This document shows, piece by piece, positions 19,281 to 29,139 of a stretch of 64,000 bases of DNA; the stretch's first letter is position 1, and every line of letters starts with the position of its first letter. A program made the translations under genes and the position numbers. This DNA is from Paenilisteria newyorkensis. Lineage in GTDB: Bacteria; Bacillota; Bacilli; Lactobacillales; Listeriaceae. A model generated the notes under the pieces. The model saw nothing but the letters and a program-made list of their open reading frames with translations. It ran no database searches and had not been told where the DNA came from. Where the stretch lies: contig NZ_JNFB01000006.1 in assembly GCF_000766145.1 (NCBI RefSeq), forward strand, positions 1 to 64,000. Direction: 5' to 3'.

Positions 19281-19883
19281 TTACTTCGTCATGAGTTGCA
19301 ACGCCAATTTAATATAATCATTGCTCGTCAACACTTCTTTTTCCAATTTCGGCAGTACTTTTTTGAGCTCCCGCGTGCTATAACCAAGCGCCTCGAGTGC
19401 CAAAACTGCCTCCTCAAGCGCTGGCGGTAACCCATCAGAAATGTCTTTCGTCGCCTTCTGAACCGTAATCTGATCCGCCGCCACATCCGCAAGCTTCCCT
19501 TTTAAGTCCAAAATAATCTGGCGCGCCGTCTTTTTCCCAACGCTCGGAAACTTCGTCAAATACACATCGTCCTCCGCTTCAATCGCCGAAATAAGCGGCA
19601 CAGGGTCACCCGCAGCAATAATCGCCAGCGCACTTTTCGGCCCAATTCCAGAAACGCCGAGCAATTTCTTAAACAAATAGCGCTCCTCCGATGTCTGAAA
19701 ACCAAACAAGGAAATATTATCCTCACGCACATGTTGATATAAATAAACCTTGGTTTCCTTACCCTCTAGACTCGAGAATGAAAAAGGATTCCCAGTAATA
19801 ATTTGATAACCAATGTGACCCGTCTCAATCACAATATACTCCGGAGAAATATCCGTCACCGTACCTTTTATATATTCATACAA
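19281..19883 (-). CDS. ruvA: Holliday junction DNA helicase subunit RuvA
   Basis: Binds the four-way junction and loads RuvB. The open frame extends further upstream, but TTG at 19883 preceded by GGAGGGG (eight bases) gives the family N-terminus [20 protein letters not shown] and the usual length of 200 aa. Domain I is an OB fold (about 1-62), domain II has two helix-hairpin-helix motifs ([15 protein letters not shown] about 71-85; [16 protein letters not shown] about 107-122), and domain III (about 155-200) contacts RuvB. A TATCAT -10 box lies inside the longer frame, which supports the TTG start. It is the first gene of ruvA-ruvB-queA-tgt-yajC. Confidence 0.95.
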   Translation of the reverse strand: MYEYIKGTVTDISPEYIVIETGHIGYQIITGNPFSFSSLEGKETKVYLYQHVREDNISLFGFQTSEERYLFKKLLGVSGIGPKSALAIIAAGDPVPLISAIEAEDDVYLTKFPSVGKKTARQIILDLKGKLADVAADQITVQKATKDISDGLPPALEEAVLALEALGYSTRELKKVLPKLEKEVLTSNDYIKLALQLMTK

Positions 19884-19923
19884 AGAAAATGCCCCTCCAT
19901 CTAAAAATAAATTCACTCCCTCC

Positions 19924-19932
19924 ATGATAGCA
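19924..19932 (-). promoter_or_regulatory. Extended -10 promoter of ruvAB-queA-tgt-yajC
   Basis: TGCTATCAT on the minus strand fits TGnTATAAT with one mismatch; no clear -35. It lies about 40 bases upstream of the TTG start of ruvA and is divergent from the small-gene promoter at 19993. Confidence 0.5.
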
Positions 19933-19992
19933 TAAAAAAGAACATTTGTACTACCACAAATCATTGTTTGCGACATTTTCTCCCGTTCCTAC

Positions 19993-20021
19993 TTGCCACA
20001 AACCAAGAAACCGCATACAAT
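19993..20021 (+). promoter_or_regulatory. Sigma-A promoter of the 45-codon gene
   Basis: TTGCCA at 19993-19998, exactly 17 bp, TACAAT at 20016-20021, followed 10 bases later by GAGGTGA and the ATG at 20042. Confidence 0.75.
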
Positions 20022-20041
20022 AAAAAGACGAGGTGATAATC

Positions 20042-20179
20042 ATGTCAGAAAAAACAATCGTGACAACCCTGAAAAAATTACTAAACGCCATCGCATCCAC
20101 CGGCAGCACCACAGACACATCCATGACCAACCATCACATCCATCAAAAACTAAAACAGCTAAAAAAAGAAGAAAAATAA
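20042..20179 (+). CDS. 45-aa small protein, function unknown
   Basis: A complete small gene: promoter (TTGCCA-17-TACAAT), ribosome-binding site GAGGTGA six bases before ATG, 45 codons, stop, then an intrinsic terminator. The product is hydrophilic and strongly basic, with Lys-rich ends, a Ser/Thr-rich centre (STGSTTDTSMT) and HHIHQKLKQLKKEEK at the C-terminus; no signal peptide or membrane segment. It lies divergently from ruvA and convergently to ldh. I do not recognise a family. Confidence 0.72.
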   Translation: MSEKTIVTTLKKLLNAIASTGSTTDTSMTNHHIHQKLKQLKKEEK

Positions 20180-20181
20180 AA

Positions 20182-20236
20182 AACGGCTTACCGATATCGG
20201 TCCAAACACAACAGACAGATACTGGTAAACCGTTCT
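20182..20236. terminator. Bidirectional terminator between the small gene and ldh
   Basis: Arms AACGGCTTACC and GGTAAACCGTT, T-rich on both sides, between convergent genes. The loop contains CCGATATCGG, itself a palindrome. Confidence 0.82.
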
Positions 20237-20239
20237 TTT

Positions 20240-21187
20240 TTATCCCAAATGCGTAATATTCTCCGCAATCACTGCCGCAGAAGCATCAAATTGTTCCTGT
20301 TCCAACGCGTTCAATCGCAACTCAATAATTTCCTTGACCCCATCCTGCGCCAAAACGGCTGGAACTCCGATAGCAATACCACGTTTCCCGTATTCCCCAT
20401 CGAGCACACAAGAAACCGCCAACGCACGGTGACTCCCGCTAAAAATATTGCGACAAATCTCCACAATCGTCCCAGCGATGCCATATTCGGTACATCCTTT
20501 TTGATGATAGATCTCAAAACCAGTATCCCGCGCTCGGTCGCCGATTTCCTTCAAATCAAATTCCGTGCCAAACTTCTCCTTGCTGTAAGCGTTGATCGAC
20601 TTCCCGTACACCGACGAATGCGACCAAACAGGAAATTGCGAATCCCCATGTTCCCCTAGCACAAAAGCATCAATACTCTGCGGCGCCACGTCTAGTTGCT
20701 CCGATAACAAGCGACGCAATCTCGTCGTATCCAGCCAAACACCCGTGCCAAGCACCCGATGCCTCGGCAAACCTGAAAGTTGCCACACCTGATACGTAAT
20801 AATATCTACCGGATTCGCCGCCACTAAGAAAATACCTTCAAAACCATTCGCCATCATTTCCGGAACGATATTCGCAATAATCCGCGACGTACTTTTTAGC
20901 TCATCCAGTCTCGTTTGCCCTTCTTTCAAAGCACCCGCCGTCACTGTGATGACCGCGATATCGATATCACGACAGTCCTTCGCCTCACGTACGCTGATTT
21001 TCATCATCCCATGCGTAAAAGCCGCCGCATCCGCTAAATCCTTGCGATGGCCCTCCACACGCTCTGTATTCAAGTCAACTAGCACTAATTCCTCACAAAT
21101 ATTCTGATTCACAAAAGCATGCGCTGCCGCCGAACCAACATTTCCAGCACCGATAATCATCACTTTTCTAGGCTTCAAATTAATCAT
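20240..21187 (-). CDS. ldh: L-lactate dehydrogenase family protein
   Basis: NAD-dependent 2-hydroxyacid dehydrogenase of the LDH/MDH superfamily, interconverting pyruvate and L-lactate in fermentative NADH recycling. The 315-aa product has the Rossmann motif IIGAGNVGSAAA (about 10-21), GxxEGQTRLDEL on the mobile loop (substrate-specificity position is Gln), AANPVDIITYQVW (about 133-145) and the catalytic His in LGEHGDSQFPVW (about 190). ATG 21187 follows GAGGAAGG. An L-2-hydroxyisocaproate dehydrogenase specificity is possible, as this lineage often has more than one LDH. The upstream leader carries an R2-like sequence. Confidence 0.85.
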   Translation of the reverse strand: MINLKPRKVMIIGAGNVGSAAAHAFVNQNICEELVLVDLNTERVEGHRKDLADAAAFTHGMMKISVREAKDCRDIDIAVITVTAGALKEGQTRLDELKSTSRIIANIVPEMMANGFEGIFLVAANPVDIITYQVWQLSGLPRHRVLGTGVWLDTTRLRRLLSEQLDVAPQSIDAFVLGEHGDSQFPVWSHSSVYGKSINAYSKEKFGTEFDLKEIGDRARDTGFEIYHQKGCTEYGIAGTIVEICRNIFSGSHRALAVSCVLDGEYGKRGIAIGVPAVLAQDGVKEIIELRLNALEQEQFDASAAVIAENITHLG

Positions 21188-21264
21188 TCCTTCCTCACAC
21201 AATTCTTGCTCCCATTTTACACAGAAACAAGCAGAAAAGAAAGTAATCGATTTGTTGTAGTTCT

Positions 21265-21312
21265 TTGAAGCAAAGCGAATTAGAACCTCAATATGCATTC
21301 GCGATATCTTGC
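21265..21312 (-). repeat. R2-like sequence in the ldh leader
   Basis: Read on the minus strand, ATGCATATTGAGGTTCTAATTC is followed by GCTTTGCTTCA. The same core (one base different) and GCTTCA end occur in the R2 copy in the hisS leader (3350-3387). No flanking direct repeat is evident here. Confidence 0.5.
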
Positions 21313-21352
21313 TTGTTTTGTGTGAAACCAAGTCTTTATAAGCCTCTGCCAG

Positions 21353-21721
21353 TTAAAAATCTTCATACGACGGTTTACGAGACACGCACATAATGCCCGA
21401 AATAAGCAATAACGCGCCTGGAACGATCCATAACAGTTGAATCAGAATAAATCCAGCTCCTCCGACGATGATCAGTCCAATTCCCCAAGCTTTCGGGTTC
21501 GATTTAATCATGCACGCCGCAACAATAGCAAATCCAGACATGAAAAATACTAACACGCCCATGCCCATCATGCCAAAGCTAAAAAGCCCACTCCACACAT
21601 CTTCTGGCATAATTGCAGCGATACCAACCATAAAGAAACCAAATACAATCGTTACTATGGATGCAATCACACCCGTAATCCCGCCAATTAACCCCAACAC
21701 AAATTCTGCTGTTCTAGTCAT
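21353..21721 (-). CDS. DUF4064-type membrane protein
   Basis: 122-aa integral membrane protein with four hydrophobic segments (about 7-32, 44-65, 75-92, 94-112) and a polar end KPSYEDF. The opening TAEFVLGLIGGITGVI pattern and the Gly-rich helices fit DUF4064-like Listeria/Bacillus proteins; function unknown. ATG 21721 has AAGGAG seven bases upstream, better than the longer frame. It sits between yebC and ldh, in a position I do not remember as conserved. Confidence 0.75.
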   Translation of the reverse strand: MTRTAEFVLGLIGGITGVIASIVTIVFGFFMVGIAAIMPEDVWSGLFSFGMMGMGVLVFFMSGFAIVAACMIKSNPKAWGIGLIIVGGAGFILIQLLWIVPGALLLISGIMCVSRKPSYEDF

Positions 21722-21805
21722 TAAATTCTCCTTCTTATTCACGAATTTAAAAGCCCAAAGCCTCTAAAACAAGATTACACTAATATCTGAGCGCTGTAAA
21801 GCACC

Positions 21806-22531
21806 TCAAAATCCATCCGCATTCGTATACACTTCCTGCACATCATCATCGTCCTCTAACGCATCGATCATCCGCTCAAATTGCTCCTTTTTATCATCTG
21901 GGACTTCATTTACAACTTGAGGAATCATCGACAATTCAGCCGTTGCAAACGCATATCCAGCCTCACTAAGCGCATCTTTCACGTCCGTAAAAGCGCTTGC
22001 CTCCGTATACACTTCAAAAGCCTCTTCGCTTATCTCCACGTCATCCGCCCCAGCCTCAATCGCCTCCAACATAAACGTGTCCTCATCCACTTCCAAGCCT
22101 TCACGCTCAATCACAATATACCCTTTGCGATTAAACATATAGGCGACACTCCCCGTTTCCCCAAGACTGCCACCATTCTTATTAAATGCCACACGCACAT
22201 TGGTCGACGTCCGGTTCCGATTATCTGTCAGCGTATGTACCAAAACCGCGATACCACCAGGTCCATAACCCTCATACGTAATCTCATCATAATGTTCCCC
22301 ACTCGTATTTCCAGCCGCCTTATCAATCGCCCGCTTAATATTATCGTTCGGCATATTCACAGCTTTCGCCTTATCCACCACAAGTCGCAACGATGCATTC
22401 GTAGCCACATCCGCCCCACCTTTCGCCGCCACAAAAATTTCCTTCGCTAACTTTTGAAAAACTTTCGCTCGTTTGGAGTCCTGCGCATTTTTCCGTCCTT
22501 GAATATTCTTCCACTTCGAATGTCCTGCCAT
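21806..22531 (-). CDS. yebC: YebC/PmpR family protein (translation factor or regulator)
   Basis: 241-aa protein with the invariant N-terminus [14 protein letters not shown], the [18 protein letters not shown] segment (about 50-67) and [13 protein letters not shown] (about 85-97). Members were described as transcription regulators and more recently as factors relieving ribosome stalling at proline stretches; which applies here is not visible. Full length, well-placed start. Confidence 0.96.
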   Translation of the reverse strand: MAGHSKWKNIQGRKNAQDSKRAKVFQKLAKEIFVAAKGGADVATNASLRLVVDKAKAVNMPNDNIKRAIDKAAGNTSGEHYDEITYEGYGPGGIAVLVHTLTDNRNRTSTNVRVAFNKNGGSLGETGSVAYMFNRKGYIVIEREGLEVDEDTFMLEAIEAGADDVEISEEAFEVYTEASAFTDVKDALSEAGYAFATAELSMIPQVVNEVPDDKKEQFERMIDALEDDDDVQEVYTNADGF

Positions 22532-22613
22532 AATTCCACCACACTCCCTTAAACTTATTTCTTAAAAGTCTAGCCTAGTTCCCGCGAAACTTCAATAAAA
22601 ACGATAAACAAAA

Positions 22614-22651
22614 AATCACGCGGAACCGATTTTACCCGGTCAAGCGTGATT
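22614..22651 (-). terminator. Terminator after pheA
   Basis: Arms AATCACGC and GCGTGATT with an inner GACCGG/CGGTTC stem, then TTTTTTG on the minus strand. Confidence 0.88.
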
Positions 22652-22660
22652 CGACACGTA

Positions 22661-23518
22661 TTATTTCATTTTCACAGGAAGACGATACACATGATATGTC
22701 CCCAATTCTCGCGTTTTCCCGCCAAGTAAAGCGATTTCTTCCAACGCATTCTGGACTAATTTCGCCTCACCATCCGAAAGTAAATCAATCAAAAAGAAAT
22801 ACTCTCCAAGCGATGTTTTTAACGGCCGAGATTCAATTTTGCTCATATCAATATTACGCCAAGCGAACGTTGCCAACACTTTATGAAGCGCCCCCGGCAT
22901 GTTATTCGGTAAAATAACGCTAACCGAAGTCTTCTCTTCTTCCCGATCAGGCAAAGCAATACGCACCGGATTTCGACTTAAAACAACAAACCGCGTCTGA
23001 TTCAATTCGATATCCTGCGCATTTTCTTGAACGATTGTAAGTCCATACTCGTCAGCCGCCATATACGGCGCGATAGCCGCAACAAGCTCATCTGGATGCT
23101 TGCTTACCCATTCCGCCGCATAAGCCGTTGAAGGGGTCGTCTCGCGCTCCACACCATACAGCTCGGTTTGCAAGAACGTGTGACATTGCGCAATCGCTTG
23201 AGGATGCGACATCACTTTTTGGACAGAGTGCCAGGTAGCTTTATTATTTGGGTGAACCATGAGATGTTGCGCAATCGGGACGACAATCTCCGCCACAATC
23301 GGCACGCTCGAAATATGAAATAAATAATCTAGCGTGATATTAACCGTTCCCTCGAGCGTATTCTCAATCGGAACAACCGCCACATCCACTTTTCCCTTTT
23401 CAATCGCCATAATGCAATCTGGAATCGTTGCATAAGCGACCGCTTCCCCATTCGGAAAAGCACTAATCGCCGCTGAATGCGTGAACGTCGCAACCGGCCC
23501 CAAATAACCAATCTTCAT
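22661..23518 (-). CDS. pheA: Prephenate dehydratase
   Basis: Converts prephenate to phenylpyruvate in phenylalanine synthesis. The 285-aa monofunctional enzyme has the periplasmic-binding-like catalytic part (IGYLGPVATFTHSAA; NTLEGTVNITLDYL about 52-65; TRFVVLSR about 170-177 with the catalytic Thr) and a C-terminal ACT domain (about 195-275) carrying the Phe-binding motifs GALH and ESRP, so feedback inhibition by phenylalanine is expected. It follows obgE by 18 bases and is probably in one unit with it. Confidence 0.97.
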   Translation of the reverse strand: MKIGYLGPVATFTHSAAISAFPNGEAVAYATIPDCIMAIEKGKVDVAVVPIENTLEGTVNITLDYLFHISSVPIVAEIVVPIAQHLMVHPNNKATWHSVQKVMSHPQAIAQCHTFLQTELYGVERETTPSTAYAAEWVSKHPDELVAAIAPYMAADEYGLTIVQENAQDIELNQTRFVVLSRNPVRIALPDREEEKTSVSVILPNNMPGALHKVLATFAWRNIDMSKIESRPLKTSLGEYFFLIDLLSDGEAKLVQNALEEIALLGGKTRELGTYHVYRLPVKMK

Positions 23519-23536
23519 AAAAATGCCACCCCTTTA

Positions 23537-24859
<1,323 letters not shown>

Positions 24860-24938
24860 TCATTATAACGAACTTTACTTGCATAGTCATCCTTTTTCGA
24901 AAATATTTTATGGCTGGGTGATTTTTATCCATAGAAAA

Positions 24939-24967
24939 AGCCTAAACCCACAGGAATGGTTTAGGCT
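24939..24967 (-). terminator. Terminator of the glpFK transcript
   Basis: Stem AGCCTAAACC/GGTTTAGGCT followed by TTTTC on the minus strand. It lies 280 bases beyond the glpK stop codon; the space between is filled by two R1 units. Confidence 0.88.
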
Positions 24968-24995
24968 CTTCTTTCATATGTGGCGTCACGTTTGG

Positions 24996-25244
24996 CGCCT
25001 CCGGATCCGGCTTCAACGGCCAGACTCTCGAAAATTTCGTGCCCTCCGCAAAAACCAAGTGCGGGTTTTCACTGCGGCCCCTAACAATTTTTTTCGATTC
25101 TAACGGGCCGTTTCAGCACTTCTTTGGATCCGGCTTCAATGGCCAACTCCTCGAAAACTTCACGCCCTCCACAAAAAGCAAGAGCGGCTTTTTCCTACGG
25201 CCGCTCCAGTTTTTTCGGAGCTGAACGGGCCGTTTCAGCACTTC

Positions 25245-25246
<2 letters not shown>
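24996..25246 (-). repeat. R1 repeat, tandem pair downstream of glpK
   Basis: Two units with a 123-bp period (25003-25125 and 25126-25246), each GGATCCGGCTTCAA...GTTTCAGCACTTCTT on the plus strand. In glpK sense each unit starts with a CTGAAACGG/CCGT palindrome and has complementary outer arms (TCTGGCC...GGCC region with AATT blocks) and an inner hairpin; the unit next to glpK has GAGCGGC/GCCGCTC. The array touches the glpK stop codon. Matching units lie at 60561-60812 and 5116-5280. It fills the gene-free stretch between obgE and glpK together with the terminator at 24939. Confidence 0.85.
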
Positions 25247-26738
<1,492 letters not shown>

Positions 26739-26784
26739 CTAAAATTCCCCCTTCAAAATAAGTATGTCATTTTTTCTAATTTTG

Positions 26785-27597
26785 TCACGCTTTTTGCTTT
26801 TTATCAAGTTGCATGGTGAATAGTAAAATCACAAGGAATAGAGCAACAACTATCCACAGCCAAATTCCGAAATCCTCATTAACAATCGCGTTATAGCCTA
26901 ATCCACCAAGCGCCCCGCCGACAATCGGTCCTAAAACCGGAACCCAAGAATACGCCCAGTCAGAGCCACCTTTTCCAGCAATCGGCCAAACGAAATGCGC
27001 GATACGAGGTCCAAGGTCACGAGCTGGATTAATCGCATAACCCGTCGTTCCACCAAGCGACATCCCGATAACAACAATCAGCCCACCGACAACCAGTGGA
27101 TTCAAGCCATCCGAAAAACTATTAGCCCCAATCGATAGAAGTCCGAAAATCAGAACGAAAGTACCCAATGCCTCACCGAAAAAATTCGATGTATAATGAC
27201 GGATCGCCGGCGCCGTGGAGAACACGCCTAATTTTGTAGGTTTGTCTTCCGTTTTTGCCCAATGCGGGTAGTAATGAAGCCATACCAGCGTCGCGCCGAT
27301 AAAGGCTCCGATAAACTGCGCAGATATGTACGGAAAAACATCTGCCCAAGGAAATTTACCAGCTAAAGCCATACTTAATGTTACCGCCGGGTTTAAGTGA
27401 GCCAAACTCATATAACCGGACACATACACACCCATTGTAACCGCCAATCCCCAAGCAATCGTGATGACAATCCAACCACCCGATTCCGCTTTGGAACCTT
27501 TCAGCGAAACGCCAGCAACCACGCCTCCGCCAAATAACACTAGGATCATCGTACCCAGTAATTCTCCTAAAAATTGTGTGCCAATACTTGTGTCCAT
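26785..27597 (-). CDS. glpF: Glycerol uptake facilitator (aquaglyceroporin)
   Basis: 270-aa MIP-family channel with six membrane helices and both half-helix NPA motifs: LNPAVTLSMALAG (about 67-79) and INPARDLGPR (about 205-214); the Asp after the second NPAR is the glycerol-channel signature. The C-terminal helix ends in a basic tail. It is the first gene of glpFK, with a cre-overlapped promoter and a terminator-like hairpin in its ~200-base leader. Confidence 0.96.
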   Translation of the reverse strand: MDTSIGTQFLGELLGTMILVLFGGGVVAGVSLKGSKAESGGWIVITIAWGLAVTMGVYVSGYMSLAHLNPAVTLSMALAGKFPWADVFPYISAQFIGAFIGATLVWLHYYPHWAKTEDKPTKLGVFSTAPAIRHYTSNFFGEALGTFVLIFGLLSIGANSFSDGLNPLVVGGLIVVIGMSLGGTTGYAINPARDLGPRIAHFVWPIAGKGGSDWAYSWVPVLGPIVGGALGGLGYNAIVNEDFGIWLWIVVALFLVILLFTMQLDKKQKA

Positions 27598-27689
27598 TTA
27601 TTCCAACTCCTTTTGATTTTTTGGTCTAGACACCGCAACATAACACGCCCCTTGTTACTTATCGCCTGTAACCCTTTTCTTCATTTATT

Positions 27690-27768
27690 TCAAAAAAAGA
27701 ATGACAACCAAAACTAAGCACCGCATAAAAGCAGACTTATAGACGTTTTGATTGTCATCTCTTCTCCT
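27690..27768 (-). terminator. Leader terminator of glpFK, probable antitermination site
   Basis: 14-bp stem ATGACAATCAAAAC/GTTTTGGTTGTCAT (one G-U pair) around a ~30-base loop, then CTTTTTTTG, all between the promoter and glpF. In Bacillus the glp leader terminators are overcome by the glycerol-3-phosphate-dependent antiterminator GlpP; the same control is inferred here. Confidence 0.8.
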
Positions 27769-27791
27769 GACAAATTTATTAACTTAAAGCT

Positions 27792-27820
27792 ATTAAACCA
27801 TATCAAGAAAACGCTGTCAA
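27792..27820 (-). promoter_or_regulatory. glpFK promoter overlapped by a cre site
   Basis: TTGACA at 27815-27820, 17 bp, TTTAAT at 27792-27797. A catabolite-responsive element TGACAGCGTTTTCT (27806-27819) overlaps the -35 and matches the CcpA consensus at all but one position, so glucose repression through CcpA-HPr-Ser-P is expected. Confidence 0.8.
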
Positions 27821-27872
27821 CCCTTTAGCCCCATAAGTTCGCTTGTGTTTTATTGCACTTGTCTATGGACTA

Positions 27873-27899
27873 TACCCTAACAGATATGGCAGGTAAACA
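27873..27899 (-). promoter_or_regulatory. Possible sigma-B promoter upstream of glpFK
   Basis: GTTT at 27896-27899 and GGGTAT at 27873-27878 with 17 bp between, close to the Listeria sigma-B pattern (GTTT, 13-17 bp, GGGWAT). It lies just upstream of the housekeeping promoter. Pattern match only. The rest of 27900-27990 holds nothing I can name. Confidence 0.4.
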
Positions 27900-27993
27900 T
27901 GATTTTCATGGAAAAATAACGAGAGTGTGGTTTGGAAGTATCATCTAGTAATATAATATGGATTAAAGGCTCCCTTTGTCAGAACGCTCCTAC

Positions 27994-28025
27994 AAAAAGA
28001 GACCCCTCAATAGAAGGATCCCTTT
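27994..28025 (-). terminator. Terminator after rpmA
   Basis: Stem GGGATCCTTC/GAGGGGTCTC with wobble pairs and TTTTTG on the minus strand, six bases after the rpmA stop. Confidence 0.85.
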
Positions 28026-28031
28026 AACATA

Positions 28032-28322
28032 TTATGCTTCTTGTGCTACTGGATAAACACTAACTTTTTTCTTGTCGCGACCCATACGTTCAAAACGTAC
28101 GATGCCGTCTGCTTTAGCGAAAAGAGTATCGTCGCCGCCGCGTCCAACGTTAGTTCCAGGATAAATTTTTGTCCCACGTTGACGGTAAAGGATAGACCCA
28201 CCAGTCACGAATTGGCCATCAGCGCGTTTAGCACCTAAGCGTTTCGACTCGGAGTCACGTCCATTGGATGTAGAACCACCGCCTTTTTTATGGGCAAAAT
28301 GTTGAATATCAAATTTTAACAT
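28032..28322 (-). CDS. rpmA: Ribosomal protein L27
   Basis: 96-aa 50S protein near the peptidyl-transferase centre. The N-terminus is [19 protein letters not shown]: the Firmicute form with an extension (MLKFDIQHF) that must be removed by the protease Prp to expose AHKKGG. The protease gene is directly upstream. The rest is the conserved [19 protein letters not shown]. Part of rplU-prp-rpmA. Confidence 0.98.
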   Translation of the reverse strand: MLKFDIQHFAHKKGGGSTSNGRDSESKRLGAKRADGQFVTGGSILYRQRGTKIYPGTNVGRGGDDTLFAKADGIVRFERMGRDKKKVSVYPVAQEA

Positions 28323-28336
28323 GAAAATTCCACCTC

Positions 28337-28657
28337 CTACTTTTTGGAGTTAATCGTAATATAATCAGGATAGCTATACGCTAAAGATATCAATTGATGC
28401 TCCATGCCTTCCAGCAAGATTTGAACATCCTCACTAGCTCCTAATTCTTCAGGGACAGAATAATAAAGATAACCATCATCCTCTTCCATCACAGGTTCGA
28501 CTCCCATTCTTTCACTAATCGCATTTACCATGCCAAAAGCAATCGAAGTAGCCCCTGCACACACTAAATCAGCACCTTGTTCGGCGAAATTTGCGTGTCC
28601 ATCCATCTCAAAAGCAACGATTCGTTCCTCATGCCGAATAAAATCTACATGAATCAT
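28337..28657 (-). CDS. prp: Ribosomal-processing cysteine protease Prp (YsxB)
   Basis: Cuts the N-terminal extension from L27, needed for functional ribosomes. The 106-aa product has the His of [19 protein letters not shown] (about residue 22) and the Cys twelve residues later (about 34), the known catalytic pair. ATG 28657 is nine bases after AAAGGGG; an ATG three codons earlier touches that site and is less likely. It lies between rplU and rpmA, spacing about 15-20 bases on each side. Confidence 0.95.
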   Translation of the reverse strand: MIHVDFIRHEERIVAFEMDGHANFAEQGADLVCAGATSIAFGMVNAISERMGVEPVMEEDDGYLYYSVPEELGASEDVQILLEGMEHQLISLAYSYPDYITINSKK

Positions 28658-28678
28658 ACGTATCATCCCCTTTACAAA

Positions 28679-28987
28679 TTAAGCGTTGATTGCATCAATC
28701 GTTAATTTTGTATAAGGTTGACGATGACCTTGTTTTTTGTGATAGTTCTTTTTAGGCTTATATTTGAAAACAGTCAATTTCTTAGCGCGACCTTGTTTTT
28801 CAACTTTTGCTGTAACTGTTGCGCCTTCCACGAATGGAGCCCCAACTTTAACAGCGTCACCACCAACAAAAACGACTTTGTCAAATGTTACCACATCACC
28901 AACTTCACCTGCTAATTTCTCAACATAGATCTCTTGGCCAGCTTCAACTTTAACTTGTTTTCCACCTGTTTCAATAATTGCGTACAT
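28679..28987 (-). CDS. rplU: Ribosomal protein L21
   Basis: 102-aa 50S protein binding 23S rRNA. N-terminus [18 protein letters not shown] and C-terminal [15 protein letters not shown] are the family signatures. First gene of rplU-prp-rpmA, with its own promoter and a ~110-base leader that may be the L21 autoregulatory leader. Confidence 0.98.
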   Translation of the reverse strand: MYAIIETGGKQVKVEAGQEIYVEKLAGEVGDVVTFDKVVFVGGDAVKVGAPFVEGATVTAKVEKQGRAKKLTVFKYKPKKNYHKKQGHRQPYTKLTIDAINA

Positions 28988-29095
28988 ACTTGCACCTCCT
29001 CATATACTTAGACTCGCCATCATGAGGGGATTGTTAGAAAACAATGCTTGACCCTATTCTGAGCGGTTGTAGCATGGTGCGCTACAAACATAACA
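28988..29095 (-). ncRNA. Possible L21 leader RNA
   Basis: The rplU 5' UTR contains GTAGCGCACCATGCTAC (a hairpin) and GATTGTTTTC-like arms, with a GAGGAGGTG ribosome-binding site. A structured leader upstream of rplU is known in Bacilli; I assign it by position and hairpins, without a covariance search. Confidence 0.5.
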
Positions 29096-29100
29096 TTAGA

Positions 29101-29130
29101 ATGATACCATAGAAAGAAAGCCTGTGTCAA
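29101..29130 (-). promoter_or_regulatory. Sigma-A promoter of rplU-prp-rpmA
   Basis: TTGACA at 29125-29130, 18 bp, TATCAT at 29101-29106, just after the rng stop codon. Confidence 0.8.
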
Positions 29131-29139
29131 CAACTATTA

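Noticed and set aside
24879-25224. Plus-strand ORFs of 61-74 codons across the glpK-side R1 array, with internal amino-acid repeats
   Set aside because: They follow the tandem DNA repeat, lack a ribosome-binding site, and unit-to-unit differences are not concentrated at third codon positions; a structural repeat explains them better.
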